Positions 48,173-58,681 of a DNA stretch of 64,000 bases are shown one piece after another. Source of the stretch: Mycogone perniciosa (taxonomy: Eukaryota > Ascomycota > Sordariomycetes > Hypocreales > Hypocreaceae); the NCBI GenBank assembly GCA_025331125.1, contig JAOALB010000166.1, forward strand, positions 48,696-112,695. The letters are read 5' to 3'. The notes beneath the pieces were generated by a model. That model searched no databases and was not told the origin of the DNA. It worked only from the letters and a program-made list of their open reading frames with translations. Every line of letters starts with the position of its first letter. Position 1 is the stretch's first letter. Made by a program: the position numbers and the translations under genes.

Positions 48173-48555
48173 GTAGCTAATATATTTAATATATTTATAG
48201 TCCTCTTTACTAGTTTATTTAAATGAATTTAATTATTTATTTAAGTAATTACTAGATTAAGGAGGTATAAAACTATAGAGATAAACTAATAGACCTAGTT
48301 TAATAAAAAACTAACCTGTATTCTCCTTTAATATACTACCCCTATTTATATTTTTACAGCCATTAAAGTATAAAGAGGTAACTATTAATTGCTTTCGACT
48401 ACAGATATTATAATTAAATAATTTACAGTATCTTTTAATCTTTATATTACTTAATTATAGCTTTATAGTTCTATTAAAAGCGCAGTTTCCGCGCTTTATT
48501 CCAGTTATTATTAGTGTATATATATATATTTAAAGCGCTAATTCCCCCTTAACAA
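48173..48555 (+). repeat. Element B copy ii, 3' LTR
   Basis: Begins TTTGTTAAGGGTAGC after the polypurine run AAAGAGGG and ends CCCCCTTAACAA, with terminal inverted repeats of at least 9 bp. It is the best preserved LTR of the family. Copia A sequence resumes directly after it. Confidence 0.85.
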
Positions 48556-49594
48556 AATATACTATACTATACAGCTATATAAATAGCTATAAAGCTTATA
48601 GCTTTATATAGGTTCAAATTCTTACTATTAGTAAGAAAAAGGCTTAAGAATATATTGCTATTCCGGAAGCAATAGCTTTAAAAAAACAATTAATTAAATT
48701 TAGTTCTAGGCTTATTAAAAAGAATAATTTTAAGGGAAAGGATTTCTCTAAACTCCCTAAAACCCTAGGCTAAGTAGAGGATAAAGGGCCTTATATACCC
48801 CTATTGCTTAAAGAAATAAAGGGGAATAAACTTATAGAGGATACCTTTATAGAGGAAAGGCCTTATATACCTAAGGAATCCTCTATTACTAAAGATCTAA
48901 AGGTTATTAAGCCAATTAAACTAAAGGGAGAGACTATTACTAATCCTAGCTAAAAGCTATTAAAGCTAGCCCTTTTATAGTATAAAAGACTAGGTTATAT
49001 TAGTTTAAGTCTATTAAAGAAGACTGCTAAAATAACTACTAGAATTCCTAACTTTAATTTTATTAAAGAGACTGAATTTTATTGCCTAGTATATAATCAA
49101 GGAAAAGCTATAAGAGGCTTAATTTAAAGCTAATTCCTGATCCACTAGCCTCTCTAAATTGTCTAGAAGCTAATACTTTCTTTATAAAGCCAGTGCCTTA
49201 TAATAAGGCCCCTATTAGTCTTTTAATTATTAATAAAAAATCAAAATATAGGTGGCTATTCCTTTTAAAAGATTATAGTAGACCCACCCTTTTAGCTACT
49301 ATATAAGGCTTTATAAATAGCTTAAAAATGCAGTATAACTAGTATCCTAAAGAATTTCATTATAATAGCAGAAAGGAAATTAATTAGGAACTTTAGACCT
49401 AGTTCTTTTCTTCAGGAATTACATATTCCTATAGCAGCCTTTATATTTATAAACAAAATAGTTTAATAGAACGCTTTATTAAAGTTTTATTAAATAAGCT
49501 ATAGGCTATTACTATAGCAGCTAACCTACTGCTATATCTCTAAAATATTATTATTACTGCAGTTTTTAAATTAGTTAACTATATAGCTATTACT

Positions 49595-50174
49595 TATTAA
49601 AATAACAAGGTTATACTAAACCTTATTTATATATAGCTTCATAGAAGCTATATATAACACAGTAATAAAGAAATAACTAAGAGTTTAATTAAGCTAATAA
49701 TAGATAAATAATTAAATTGTAAATAATTTAATAGCTGGAAGCTATAAAATATCTAGTATATATATAGCCAGTATAGAAGTAATTATATAAACAATAGCTT
49801 TATCTTTTATAATAGTCCTCCTACTAAATAATAGAAATATAGCAGCAGAATTAGGTTTATAGCCTTATTCCTATTTTCCGCAAAATTTATTTATATAGGA
49901 AATTATCTAAATCGACTTATAGCTATACAAATAGGAAACTATTTTAGTTAAATTTTTCATAATAGCTATTATGCCTATTATATTAAATCTAGGGTAGGCG
50001 GGGTAACTGGTCCTAGCTTAATTGTTATTGTTAAAGATAATAGAAATTTCCTAACTTATACCGAAGTTCCTTTCAAGCTTGGTCCTAGTGTCAGGCCTAA
50101 TTCCAGGTCTAGCCAAAATAAAAAGGTTACCTAAATACACTAAAATCCTTGCTTTTTAGCCCTCTTTTTTAACA
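49595..50174 (-). repeat. Element A' 3' LTR (580 bp)
   Basis: On the minus strand starts TGTTAAAAAAGAGGGC (at 50,174) and ends TTTTAATA (at 49,595). Same length and sequence family as 14,311-14,890 and 27,276-27,854. Immediately upstream is the polypurine run AAAGGGAG. Confidence 0.88.
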
Positions 50175-50994
50175 CTCCCTTTAAAATAAATACTATACTA
50201 TATAACTATAAAGTAAATATAGGATCTAGATATAGGAAAGTAATTAAAATATAAACATAAAAAGGATTGCTAATATAGCTGAAAATAATAAGGATAGTTA
50301 ATAGCTATAAAATAGTTAATAGCTATAAAAAGGGTAAAAACCTTAGGTATATACCTTAGGTAAAATTTTAAGATTAAAGAGATTTATAAAATTCTTTAAT
50401 TTTAAACTTAAAAGAGGCTTAGTAAGCCTATTAGTAACTATTTTACTAGTTTCCAGATAATTAACTATAATAACACTATTTTTAACCTATTCTTTAATAT
50501 AATTAAACTGTAACAGAGTATATTTTATTTAATTATAAAGGGTAAGGTTATTTAAGGTAGAAATAGTACCTTTATTGTTATTAAGTAATAAGATTGGCTG
50601 TTTAATTAGTTAATCTACCTCTTTATATAGGCTAATAAGCCATTAAATCTTTTTAGTAGCTTCTATAAAATTTATAAACTTTACTTTTAGCATAAAAAGA
50701 TAAATAGTTAAGCCCCTTTTCAATTTCCAGCTAATTGGCCTATTAGTAAGTATAATAATATAGCTATAAGTCAATTTACTTAATTCTTTATCTTTAGTAA
50801 AATCACTATTATAATAGCTAATAGGTATAAAACTAGATTTTCTAGTATACTAAATAGCTAGATCCTAAATACTATTTAAATACTATAATAGGTTACGGGC
50901 TGCGTTTAAATGCTTTTTATAAAGGCCTTAAATTATCTAGCTAGCTACTAGACTAAAAAGCTAATATCTACCTAAATATAAGTTATTAAATAGA

Positions 50995-51439
50995 TGTCAG
51001 ACTACAAATCCTGTAAACGTCAAGCTCTACACAATCTGCGTGGATAAGTGACCTTATATGCTATATGACACACCCCCCAGGTGCAATAGTCCTAATAGAG
51101 CGCCTGAATTCCCTGTAATCCTATATATTAAAGGCAGGGCGCAGAGGACTTTTTCTGTTAACCTTTTCAATTACCATAGCTGCAGTGCCTAGATCTGGTT
51201 AAACTAGGTCTTTTTGCCTAGATCTGGTTAAACTAGGACTTTGCCTAGATCTAGCTAGATCTAGGATTATTTTTAGTGTCTTTTAACTCCTCTAAATAGA
51301 GTTGAACTTGCAACCTGGAGCTATATCGGATAATTTCGCCCGAAACAATACCAGGCTTATAACTGTTAGACTATAAATCCTGCAAAAGTAAAGCTCTACA
51401 CAATCTACGTGGATAAGTGACCTTATATGCTATATAACA
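50995..51439. mobile_element. TRIM-like miniature LTR element, 445 bp, TSD ATAGA
   Basis: Two direct repeats of 76 bp (50,995-51,070 and 51,364-51,439), each beginning TG and ending ACA, enclose about 293 bp without coding potential. Both sides carry the 5-bp duplication ATAGA (50,990-50,994; 51,440-51,444). This combination (short LTRs, TG...CA ends, 5-bp TSD, no ORF, under 500 bp) is that of terminal-repeat retrotransposons in miniature. The two LTRs differ at 7 of 76 positions, five of them transitions. Base composition is far closer to normal than in the surrounding copia A', so it inserted late. Internal sequence has three tandem CCTAGATCT-containing units and weak tRNA-like words, but I could not fold a tRNA. 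Confidence 0.88.
51186..51265. repeat. Tandem CCTAGATCT units with a perfect palindrome inside the TRIM
   Basis: Three units start at 51,186, 51,215 and 51,242, each opening TGCCTAGATCT. The first two continue GGTTAAACTAGG. The third is replaced by a 22-bp perfect palindrome (51,244-51,265, half-site CCTAGATCTAG). The block is the main recognisable structure of the TRIM interior. Confidence 0.85.
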
Positions 51440-54400
51440 ATAGATAATAGTATTAATAATAGCTTAAAAAAGCTTAGTATTAACTTTATTTACTTTAATT
51501 ATAGTTTTATTAGCTAAAATAAAGGGCTATAAAGGTAATTGGATAAGCTTAGAGTTTTAAAGGTTAAAAGACTTTATAGCTTTAGTAATATACTATTTCT
51601 AGGAAAGTTAAAGAAAGCCTTTTTTTCTATCTTTAACTATTTAAACCCTTAAAAAGAAAAAGGCAGGGCCTTTATTTTCTATAGTATAGACTTTATTAAA
51701 AGCTAGCTTTAACTAAACTATAGCTTCTTTATCTAGTCTAATAAAAAGATAGTTATTTATATAAATAATAATAAAAATACTATTATTTAGATTATAAAGA
51801 ATAGTAAAGTTAGAAATTAAAGGATTATATTTTAATTGATTTTTAAGGCTTATAAAGCCTGTTACTATTTTTTAAGGGACTGTTTTAGGCTATAAAGAGC
51901 TTTCTATAACTAAATAACCTAATCTATATCAGGGTTATAACCCAGCTTTTTAAAAATAGACTTAATCTTAAAGGAAGCTTAATTAATATAGTCTTTAAAT
52001 CCTTTAAGGAAGTTTAGGAAAATAGTTTCTTTAAGTATTTTATTAAAGAACATATTAATAAAGTCGATTTGCTTAATTTCCTAGTTATAGATAGTAGTTA
52101 GGGCTAATAAGAGCTGCTAGGTAAAAGGAATAGCTATTAAGGCGAATATTTAGTTAAAATCTATTCCTTTTAGTTATTAAAAACCTTTAGCAATTAGTTT
52201 AGCTTTAAATTTTACTATTTGATTATTTTAGTCTTTCTTAGTCTTTAAAACTAATTAACTAGTAATAAGATTCCTGCCTTTAAAAATACTATTACATTTA
52301 ATAAAAGTAAAGGTATATTATTTAACTAGTTAGTTAAATTTGCTATAAATTGCTTTTAGCTATTTAATTTTATTAAGACTATAAAGTATTTACTTAACCG
52401 TTTATAGGTTTTATACTGCAGTAGCTAAAAAGGCTAGCTTTTTAATACTATAATAAAGAAAATAGGATATATCTATGTTTATAGGATCCTTTATAACTGC
52501 AAAGTCTTATATAATTAATATAAGAATAAAGGGAATAGTAGTAAATACTCCCTTTAAAATAGGGTTTAAAAGTAAGGGATTAATATCCTAAAAGCTAGGA
52601 ATTATTTAATCTATAAAATCTAGCTTTATTTCTCCCTTTAATTCCTTATTATTTTAACCTATAGAAGGCTTTAGGATTTAAAGTTTAAGAATTTTATTTT
52701 TATATAGCTTTATAGTTAATAATTTAAAGACTATATATTTAGTTAAAATATAAATAAGGTAGGTATTACTACTTAAAACTGCTAGTAGTCTCTTAGTTTT
52801 AGTTTTAAAGGTTAATTTATAGTCTTTAGCCCTTTATTTTTATAAAATAAATACCTTATAATAGAGGCCAATAATCCTATATCTTTACAGATTAAATTTA
52901 TAATCTTTATTAAAGTCTAAGTCTTTATATAATTCTTAATAAAGGGTAGAGTCCCTATTAGTAATAGCTGTATAGTTAATTAATTTAAAAACTACAGTAA
53001 TAATAAAATTCTAGAGATATAGCAGTAAGTTAGCTGCTATAGTAATAGCCTATAGCCTATTTAATAAAACTTTAATAAAGTATTCTATTAAGCTATTCTA
53101 TTTATAAATATAAAGGCTACTATAGGAATATATAATTCTTAAAGAAAAAAATTAGGTTTAAAGTTTTTAATTAATTTCCTTTCCGCTATTATAATATAAT
53201 TCCTTAAAATACTGGTTATACTGCGTTTTTAAGCTATTTATAAAGCTTTATATAGTAGCTAAAACGGTAGGTCTACTATAATCTTTTAGAAGGAATAGTT
53301 ACCTATATTTTGATTTTCTATTAATAATTAAAAGACTAATAAGGGCTTTATTATAAGGCACTGGCTTTATAGAGAAAGTATTAGCTTTTAAACGATTTAA
53401 AGAGGCTAGTAAATTAGGAAATAGCTTTAAATTAAGCCTCCTAATAGCCTTTCCTTTATTATACGCTAAGCAATAGAATTTAGTCTCTTTAATAGAATTA
53501 AAGTTAGGAATTCTAGTAGTTATTTTAGCAGTCTTCTTTAATAAACTTGAACTAATATAACCTAGTCTTTTATACTATAGGAGGGCTAGCTTTAATAGCT
53601 TATAGCTAGAATTACAATTAATAATAATATCTCCCTTTAGTTTAGATAGCTTAATAACGTCTAGATTTTTAGTAATAAAGGATTCTTTAAGTATATAGGG
53701 CCTTTCCTTTATAAAGGTATCCTTTATAGGCTTATTCCCTTTTATTTCCTTAGGCAATAGGGGTATACAGGGCCCTTTATCCTCTATTTAGCCTAGGGTT
53801 TTAGGGAGTTTAAAGAAATCCTTTCCTTTAAGATTATTCTTTTTAATTAGCTTAAGACTAGATTTAGTTAATTGTTTTTTTAAAGCTATTACTTCCAGAA
53901 TAGCAATATATTCCTAAACCTTTTTTTTACTAATAGCAGGAATTTAAACCTATATAAAGCTATAAGCTTTATAGCTATTATATAGCTATATAGTATAGTA
54001 TATCCTTTAATTATAAGAAAAAGACTATATTTTAAGGGATTTAATAGCTTTATTAGCTATATAGTTTTTATAAAAAAGGTATTATATTATATATATCCTT
54101 TAGTTTAATAATAGCTTAAACTATTTATAAGGTTTATATCTAGTTATAGGCAATAACAGGTATTTAATAGTATTACCTTTTTATATTAATTATTTTTATT
54201 AAAGATATTAAAAGTAGCTATACCTATTCCTTTAAATGTAATAGGACCCCCTTTAATATAAACAACACTAAATTCCCTATTATTAGGTTTATAGCCTATA
54301 AACTATTTTTTAAAATTAACTATATAAACTATAAATCTAGTATTATATAATAGGCTATCCTAAATAGGAAGCTTAACGGAGTTACAGGATTTTAAAGACT

Positions 54401-54985
54401 TTTATTTTATTTTAGCGTTTAAGGCTTATAAAAGATTTCAATTACTATTTAAACTAATAATAAATTTAATAAAGGAATCTTTTAATGGCTTTATTTAGCT
54501 ATACCCTCTAGTAGCTAGATTATATATACTAGTAAAAATATAATCCTTTTTAGTTTATTTTTAATTATTATTTTAATTCTTTTAATTTCCTTTCCTTTTA
54601 TAAAAGTTAAAAGCTAGCTTTTAACCTTTAGATCTAAAAGGTATTAATTAATCTTTAAAGGGTTTAGAAGGCCCTAAAGCCTTATTAACCTTATATACAG
54701 TAAAAGATAGATTCCTAATCTCTTTTAGTATATCTACTATAAGAAACTAAATATTAAAACCTTTAGTTAATTGCCTAATAGCTTTACTGGATTTAATAGT
54801 TCCTTTAATTCTTTTAGCCTATTAAGTATAAGTCTTTTCTAAGGAATTTAAATATTAATTTATTTAATTTAAGATATTAATATTAACCTGTAAAATAGTT
54901 AACTTAATTAATAAGCTATTTAAAGTAGCGTTAAATTTAGTTAAAGATCCCTTATAATTACTGTAATTTAATAAATGAAATTCCT

Positions 54986-55674
54986 ATTATAGAGTGCAGT
55001 ATAGCTATATAAAGTATAAAAAGAAATAGGAATAAAGCTTGATTCTAGTAATAAATATACTATAATAGCCTCGCTATATATATATATAGCTAATATAAAG
55101 GAAAATATAGAATATATATATTATAAGTGCCTATATAGTCTAATATATTGCTTACGCGATATATATATTAACTAGTATCTGCTATATAAGCAGATAAAAG
55201 CTCCTTAGCGCTAATAAGCGCTAATAAGTAATAAGTCTTTAGCCTACCTAACTTAATATACCCCCCAGTTAATAAAACTATTTTTAATGCTTTATTAACT
55301 ACTATCCTAGTCTATTTATAGTATTATAACTGTCTGGCCGCGCTTTTAAAGCCTCTTTTACTTAGTTAAAAGCTCCTTTATTGTAAATATATATTAATAT
55401 TCTATTATTAAGGGTAAAAGGGATATAAATACTATAGCTATTATTAATCTATAATAATAGGAAGTTAAATAATAAAGCTCTTTAAATAGGTAAATTGATT
55501 TTAAATAGCTAAAATAAATATATTAGCTGTCCCCTGGCCCTATTCCTTACTTTTCTTCTTTAATTATTAATATTATTATTATTATTATTAATAACAGCAG
55601 TATTAGTAGTATTAATATAGCCCTAGTAAATATTATACTTTTCGCATATTCCTTTTATAGTATACTTTTATTAG
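54986..55674. other. Unassigned A+T-rich DNA with an ATT microsatellite
   Basis: Between the truncated copia A' and the G+C-rich ORF island. No domain recognised. Includes CCCCCC near 55,261, a short GCGCTAATAA tandem near 55,210-55,230, and an (ATT)n run at about 55,568-55,592. Less depleted of G+C than the flanking copia, so it may be part of a different, less mutated element. Confidence 0.5.
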
Positions 55675-56028
55675 CTAACAATAAAATCGCAGAATAAAAA
55701 TACCTCCTCGGTTAAGCGTGGTCGCGGTCGCCCCCTGAAGGTGGCTTGTTGTGGCGTTGGTTGTCCTTGGGCGGCCATGCCTGCTGCTGCTCTTACGCCG
55801 GCTCCTGCTCCGGCTGGTCCGGTTTCTGTTGCTGCGCCCGCTGCGGCTGCTCCCGCAGCAATCCCTGCTTCTGCCTCTGCTCCCGCCGCTGCCCCTGCTG
55901 CCGTGCCGTTATCCCCTCCTTATAAGGGTTATTTAAAGTCGGCAATCGCCAGCAAGGGAGATTTCTTCCAGTATATTACTGTCGCTTACTCTCGGCGGTA
56001 TACTGTTTATTTTAATAGTAACTACTAA
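55675..56028 (+). CDS. G+C-rich open frame with AT-hook and Ala/Pro-rich tract; possible gag remnant
   Basis: The stop-free frame from 55,675 to the stop at 56,026-56,028 spans 117 codons; the first ATG is at 55,777 (83 residues). Upstream of that ATG it encodes an AT-hook core KRGRGRPLK (55,714-55,740), then a Cys/Trp patch, a long Ala/Pro/Ser tract, and finally YKGYLKSAIASKGDFFQYIT. Unlike everything around it the 330 bp are G+C-rich and free of RIP stops. AT-hooks at a gag N terminus or a chromatin protein would both fit; I cannot decide. It may be the 5' coding part of a plus-strand retroelement whose remainder is RIPed, or a captured host fragment. Possible start codons other than ATG are not supported. 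Confidence 0.35.
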   Translation, partial: LTIKSQNKNTSSVKRGRGRPLKVACCGVGCPWAAMPAAALTPAPAPAGPVSVAAPAAAAPAAIPASASAPAAAPAAVPLSPPYKGYLKSAIASKGDFFQYITVAYSRRYTVYFNSNY

Positions 56029-56560
56029 TATACTCTTTAATATATTTTTTCTTTACTTTTACTATATTACTTTAACTAATTATATACTTTATAGTTATTT
56101 AATGCTTATATTAATTATATACTGGCTCTTTTAAACTATAAATAAAGATAATAACCGTGTAAATATATTATTCTTTCTCTATATACTTATAAGCTAATAT
56201 CATTAAATAGCAATTTAATGCAAGAAGGCGTTACGCCTTTAATTTAATTTATTAAAAGAGGAGGATTTAGTTTATATTAAAAAGGCAGCTGCTTTAAGTA
56301 GCTATAATAATAATACCTTTTGCGCGGAAGCGTATAAAGGGTAGAAAGCTTTAAGTAATTAGTTGTTATAGTAATAAAGTATACCCCTTATAGTAAGCAG
56401 CCTTTAAGCTAGAATTAAATAGTTTCCTATACTCTTATATATTCTATTCTAATAACTGTATATCTATTAAGTTTAATAGTACTTTAAAGTATTTAAAGCG
56501 CTATTAAATAAAGGCTTTAATAAGTTTATTAATAAATATAAAGTTAATAAAAAAATAAAA
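56029..56560. other. RIPed DNA following the AT-hook frame
   Basis: A+T content rises again immediately after the open frame. Broken plus-strand frames may continue the same element, but no family motif is visible. A GCGCGG word near 56,322 and the string AAGAAGGCGTTACGCC at about 56,222-56,237 are the only G+C-rich spots. Confidence 0.45.
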
Positions 56561-58509
56561 GACTAACAATAAGCTTTTTTAATATTTCTATTAAAGCTAT
56601 ATATTTTATATATTAATATAATATAGGCAAATATTAATTTATATATTTTCTTTAATTATAAAATATATAGTTAATTAAGTATTATAATTAATATTTTAAT
56701 TAATATTAAGGTTAAACTTTATTTTTTAAAAAAGGTAATATAAATTTATTGCCTTTTTTACTATTTAAGTAAAGGTAAATAACTTTACTGTAGTTATAAA
56801 TATATTAACTATACTTTAATATATAGTATTTTATAAAATAAAGCTTAAAAGGAGTATAATAAAATACCTTTAAAATAATCTTTAAGTATTTATATTTTTA
56901 ATGAAAAAAGTATTACTTAAGGCAGTTAAAGCTTATATTTTACTTTACCTTTTATATTAAAAAGTTAAAAAGCGCTATATATATAAATAGCGGATTAACT
57001 AGTTAACTGCTTTAAAGTGCTTTTTATTAAGGTTAATTAAAAACTGCAATAAAGTTAAAGTACTATATACTATATCTAGCTTTATTATAATAACTATATA
57101 AAATATAGATTTTACTTTTTTTTAATATATTTTAATAATTACTTTTATAGTTTATATTATAGCTTTATTAAGCTTTATAATTAGTATTAAAATTATAAGA
57201 AACTATATTTTATACTTTTTATAGTTTTAGGTAATTTTAATACTTAAAAACCATTATATATCCCCTTTACTATAAAGCTTATACTTTACTTTAAAAGTAT
57301 TTAATAGCCTAATATAAAAAGCTTTATTATTATAATAATATATAGTTAAAATATTATTTATATAAAATATAATAAAAGTCTTTTAAGCTTAGTTATAAAA
57401 AAGGCAAGGCTTTTTAAAGCTTAAAATTAACCTTTATTTCCTTAAAGTTAAAGATAATTTATTAAACTATAGTTTTAGTAAATCTTTTAGTTTATATAAG
57501 GCTTTAGCAAGCTTTAAATAGATATTTAATAGCTTAAAACCTTTAAAAAGTTTATATATAATTAATTTCGAATTTTTATCCTTTAAAGCATTAATAAAAG
57601 CATTTTTGATATTATATTACTTTAACTTAAAGTTAAATTTTACTATTAAAGTAATAAATATATAGCAATAATGCGCTACTAGTATAGCTATATATATACT
57701 CTCTATTATAAAGTATTCCTATAAATCCCTTTAAACTATAAGTTAAGCTTTATAGTATTTTAGATTTCTGTTTTAGTTAAACTTATATATAAAAACCTAA
57801 TATATAGGTAATAGCTTTATTTTTGCCTTTAAGTATAGTATCTTTTACTAGGTTCCTTTTGCGCGCAAAGAGTTAATTTTATTATATATAGTTTATTTAA
57901 ACCTAGCTTTAAGTAACTATTTTATAAGCTCTTTTTAATCTTTTAGCGGTTTCGCTAAATCCTTTTAGTAAATAGTTTATTTATTAAAAGTAATACTTTT
58001 TTAAAAGGAAGCTTTTTAGTTTATTATTATATTAAAAATAGTAACTACTATTACTATACTTTTTAGTTTACTATTTATTAGCTTTTATTAATTATATAAT
58101 AGTTAATATAGCATTAAATTAAAAAGTTTTATAATTATTAAGTATATACTAAGCTTATTATTCTTTAAAATAGTACTTAAAGTGCGCGTTTTAATTTTAT
58201 ATATTAAAAGATATTTATTAACCTTTTTTATAAGTTATTTCCTTTAAAGTTTTATACTTTTATAAGTATTAACTACTGCTTTACTATTTAAGGAATTACT
58301 AGCTAGCTTTTCTTTTAAAATCTGCTTTTTTAATATAAAAGTAAACGAGTCTTTTATATACTAGTCTGCCTTTAGCTATAGCAGTTTATCTTTTTTTATT
58401 AAGTAATATACCTTTAATATATAAAGTTATTCTTCTACTAGCTCTCTTTCTTTAAAGAGGGGTAAATTGCTTTTAAAAGTATTACTTAAAGTTCCTATTA
58501 ATGCACTAG
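56561..58509 (-). pseudogene. Element F: RIPed copia reverse-transcriptase region, different lineage from A
   Basis: On the minus strand the trace YNIKNAFINALKDKN (about 57,573-57,615) followed by LIIYKLFKGF and LAKALYKLKDLLKL (about 57,463-57,512) is the copia RT block (D-x-K-x-A-F-L-x-G ... L-Y-G-L-K-Q-x-P). The residues differ clearly from the RT of A', so F is another copia lineage. It is cut at 58,509 by the LTR of element G; its 3' LTR was not recognised. Frames are broken by frequent TAA/TAG. Confidence 0.7.
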
Positions 58510-58681
58510 TGTTACGGCACCGACTATAACGCGATGTTGACGCCCTGTTACATGAGCTCCAGTCACGTAACCAGGCCCTAACGCGTTCCTAGCTATAGCT
58601 TTCTGTAGAGCCTTAAGGCTTCCTTGCTCTCTACGGCATAATAATGATATTTGCCTTAACCTGCCTTCCTGTGCTGTGATA
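58510..58681 (+). repeat. Element G 5' LTR (about 172 bp)
   Basis: Begins TGTTACGGCACCGAC and ends GCTGTGATA. Both ends align with the LTR of element D (TGTTACGGCACTAAACC ... CTGTAATA), including the block CCTTAACCTGCC before the end and the GTTTAT that follows the LTR. It is little mutated compared with D. Confidence 0.78.

Larger units (their letters stand above)
29821..48555 (+). mobile_element. Element B copy ii: LTR element inside copia A, itself split by gypsy elements D and C
   Basis: Direct LTRs at 29,821-30,210 and 48,173-48,555 begin TTTATTAAAGG/TTTGTTAAGGG and end CCCTTAATAA/CCCTTAACAA. The outer flanks (ggatat on the left, atatactatac on the right) reproduce the uninterrupted target seen in A' with a 4-5 bp duplication (ATAT). 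Removing D and C leaves about 6.2 kb. At about 32,445-32,490 the plus strand reads a RIPed zinc-knuckle-like YYINKSYFLxNCIKLAYNKG, suggesting gag. No RT or integrase could be identified in B-specific sequence, so class is unresolved and a non-autonomous element is possible. Confidence 0.72.
27276..49594 (+). mobile_element. Element A: RIPed Ty1/copia retrotransposon, split by B copy ii and truncated by A'
   Basis: Plus-strand coding traces after the 5' LTR are in copia order. Gag-like ILKAIDDYTFIENPIV is near 28,610-28,670, the protease region with IVNSRKWFIDYKP near 29,496-29,540, then GAG-pre-integrase/integrase YKRLGYISLSLLKK at about 48,981-49,020. Between 29,820 and 48,556 lies the whole of B copy ii; the A sequence on both sides matches, without interruption, the second copia A' at about 54,000-54,080 (reverse strand). 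A ends at 49,594 in its integrase where the LTR of A' begins; its RT/RNase H half and 3' LTR are not found in the window. Confidence 0.83.
49595..54985 (-). mobile_element. Element A': second RIPed Ty1/copia element, minus strand, 5' truncated
   Basis: Inserted into the integrase region of element A. Order on the minus strand from high to low coordinate: gag trace (about 54,985-54,600), protease region (about 54,345-54,290), pre-integrase/integrase (about 54,000-52,900; a 60-codon open stretch at 53,757-53,575), reverse transcriptase (about 52,190-51,500; IKQIDFINMFFNKIL and KALYSLKQSLKK), RNase H (about 50,940-50,390; FIEATKK and KPLLSLKLKNFINLL), a polypurine run AAAGGGAG, then the 3' LTR. 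Gag similarity to element A stops near 54,985, so the 5' end and 5' LTR are missing. A TRIM element lies between RT and RNase H. Confidence 0.86.

Noticed and set aside
18300..48555. CRISPR-like or satellite arrays suggested by repeated strings
   Set aside because: The repeats are long LTRs separated by kilobases, not regularly spaced short repeats; the organism is eukaryotic.
51275..51400. Possible tRNA gene inside the TRIM
   Set aside because: A-box and B-box-like words are too far apart and no cloverleaf with paired acceptor and anticodon stems could be drawn by eye.
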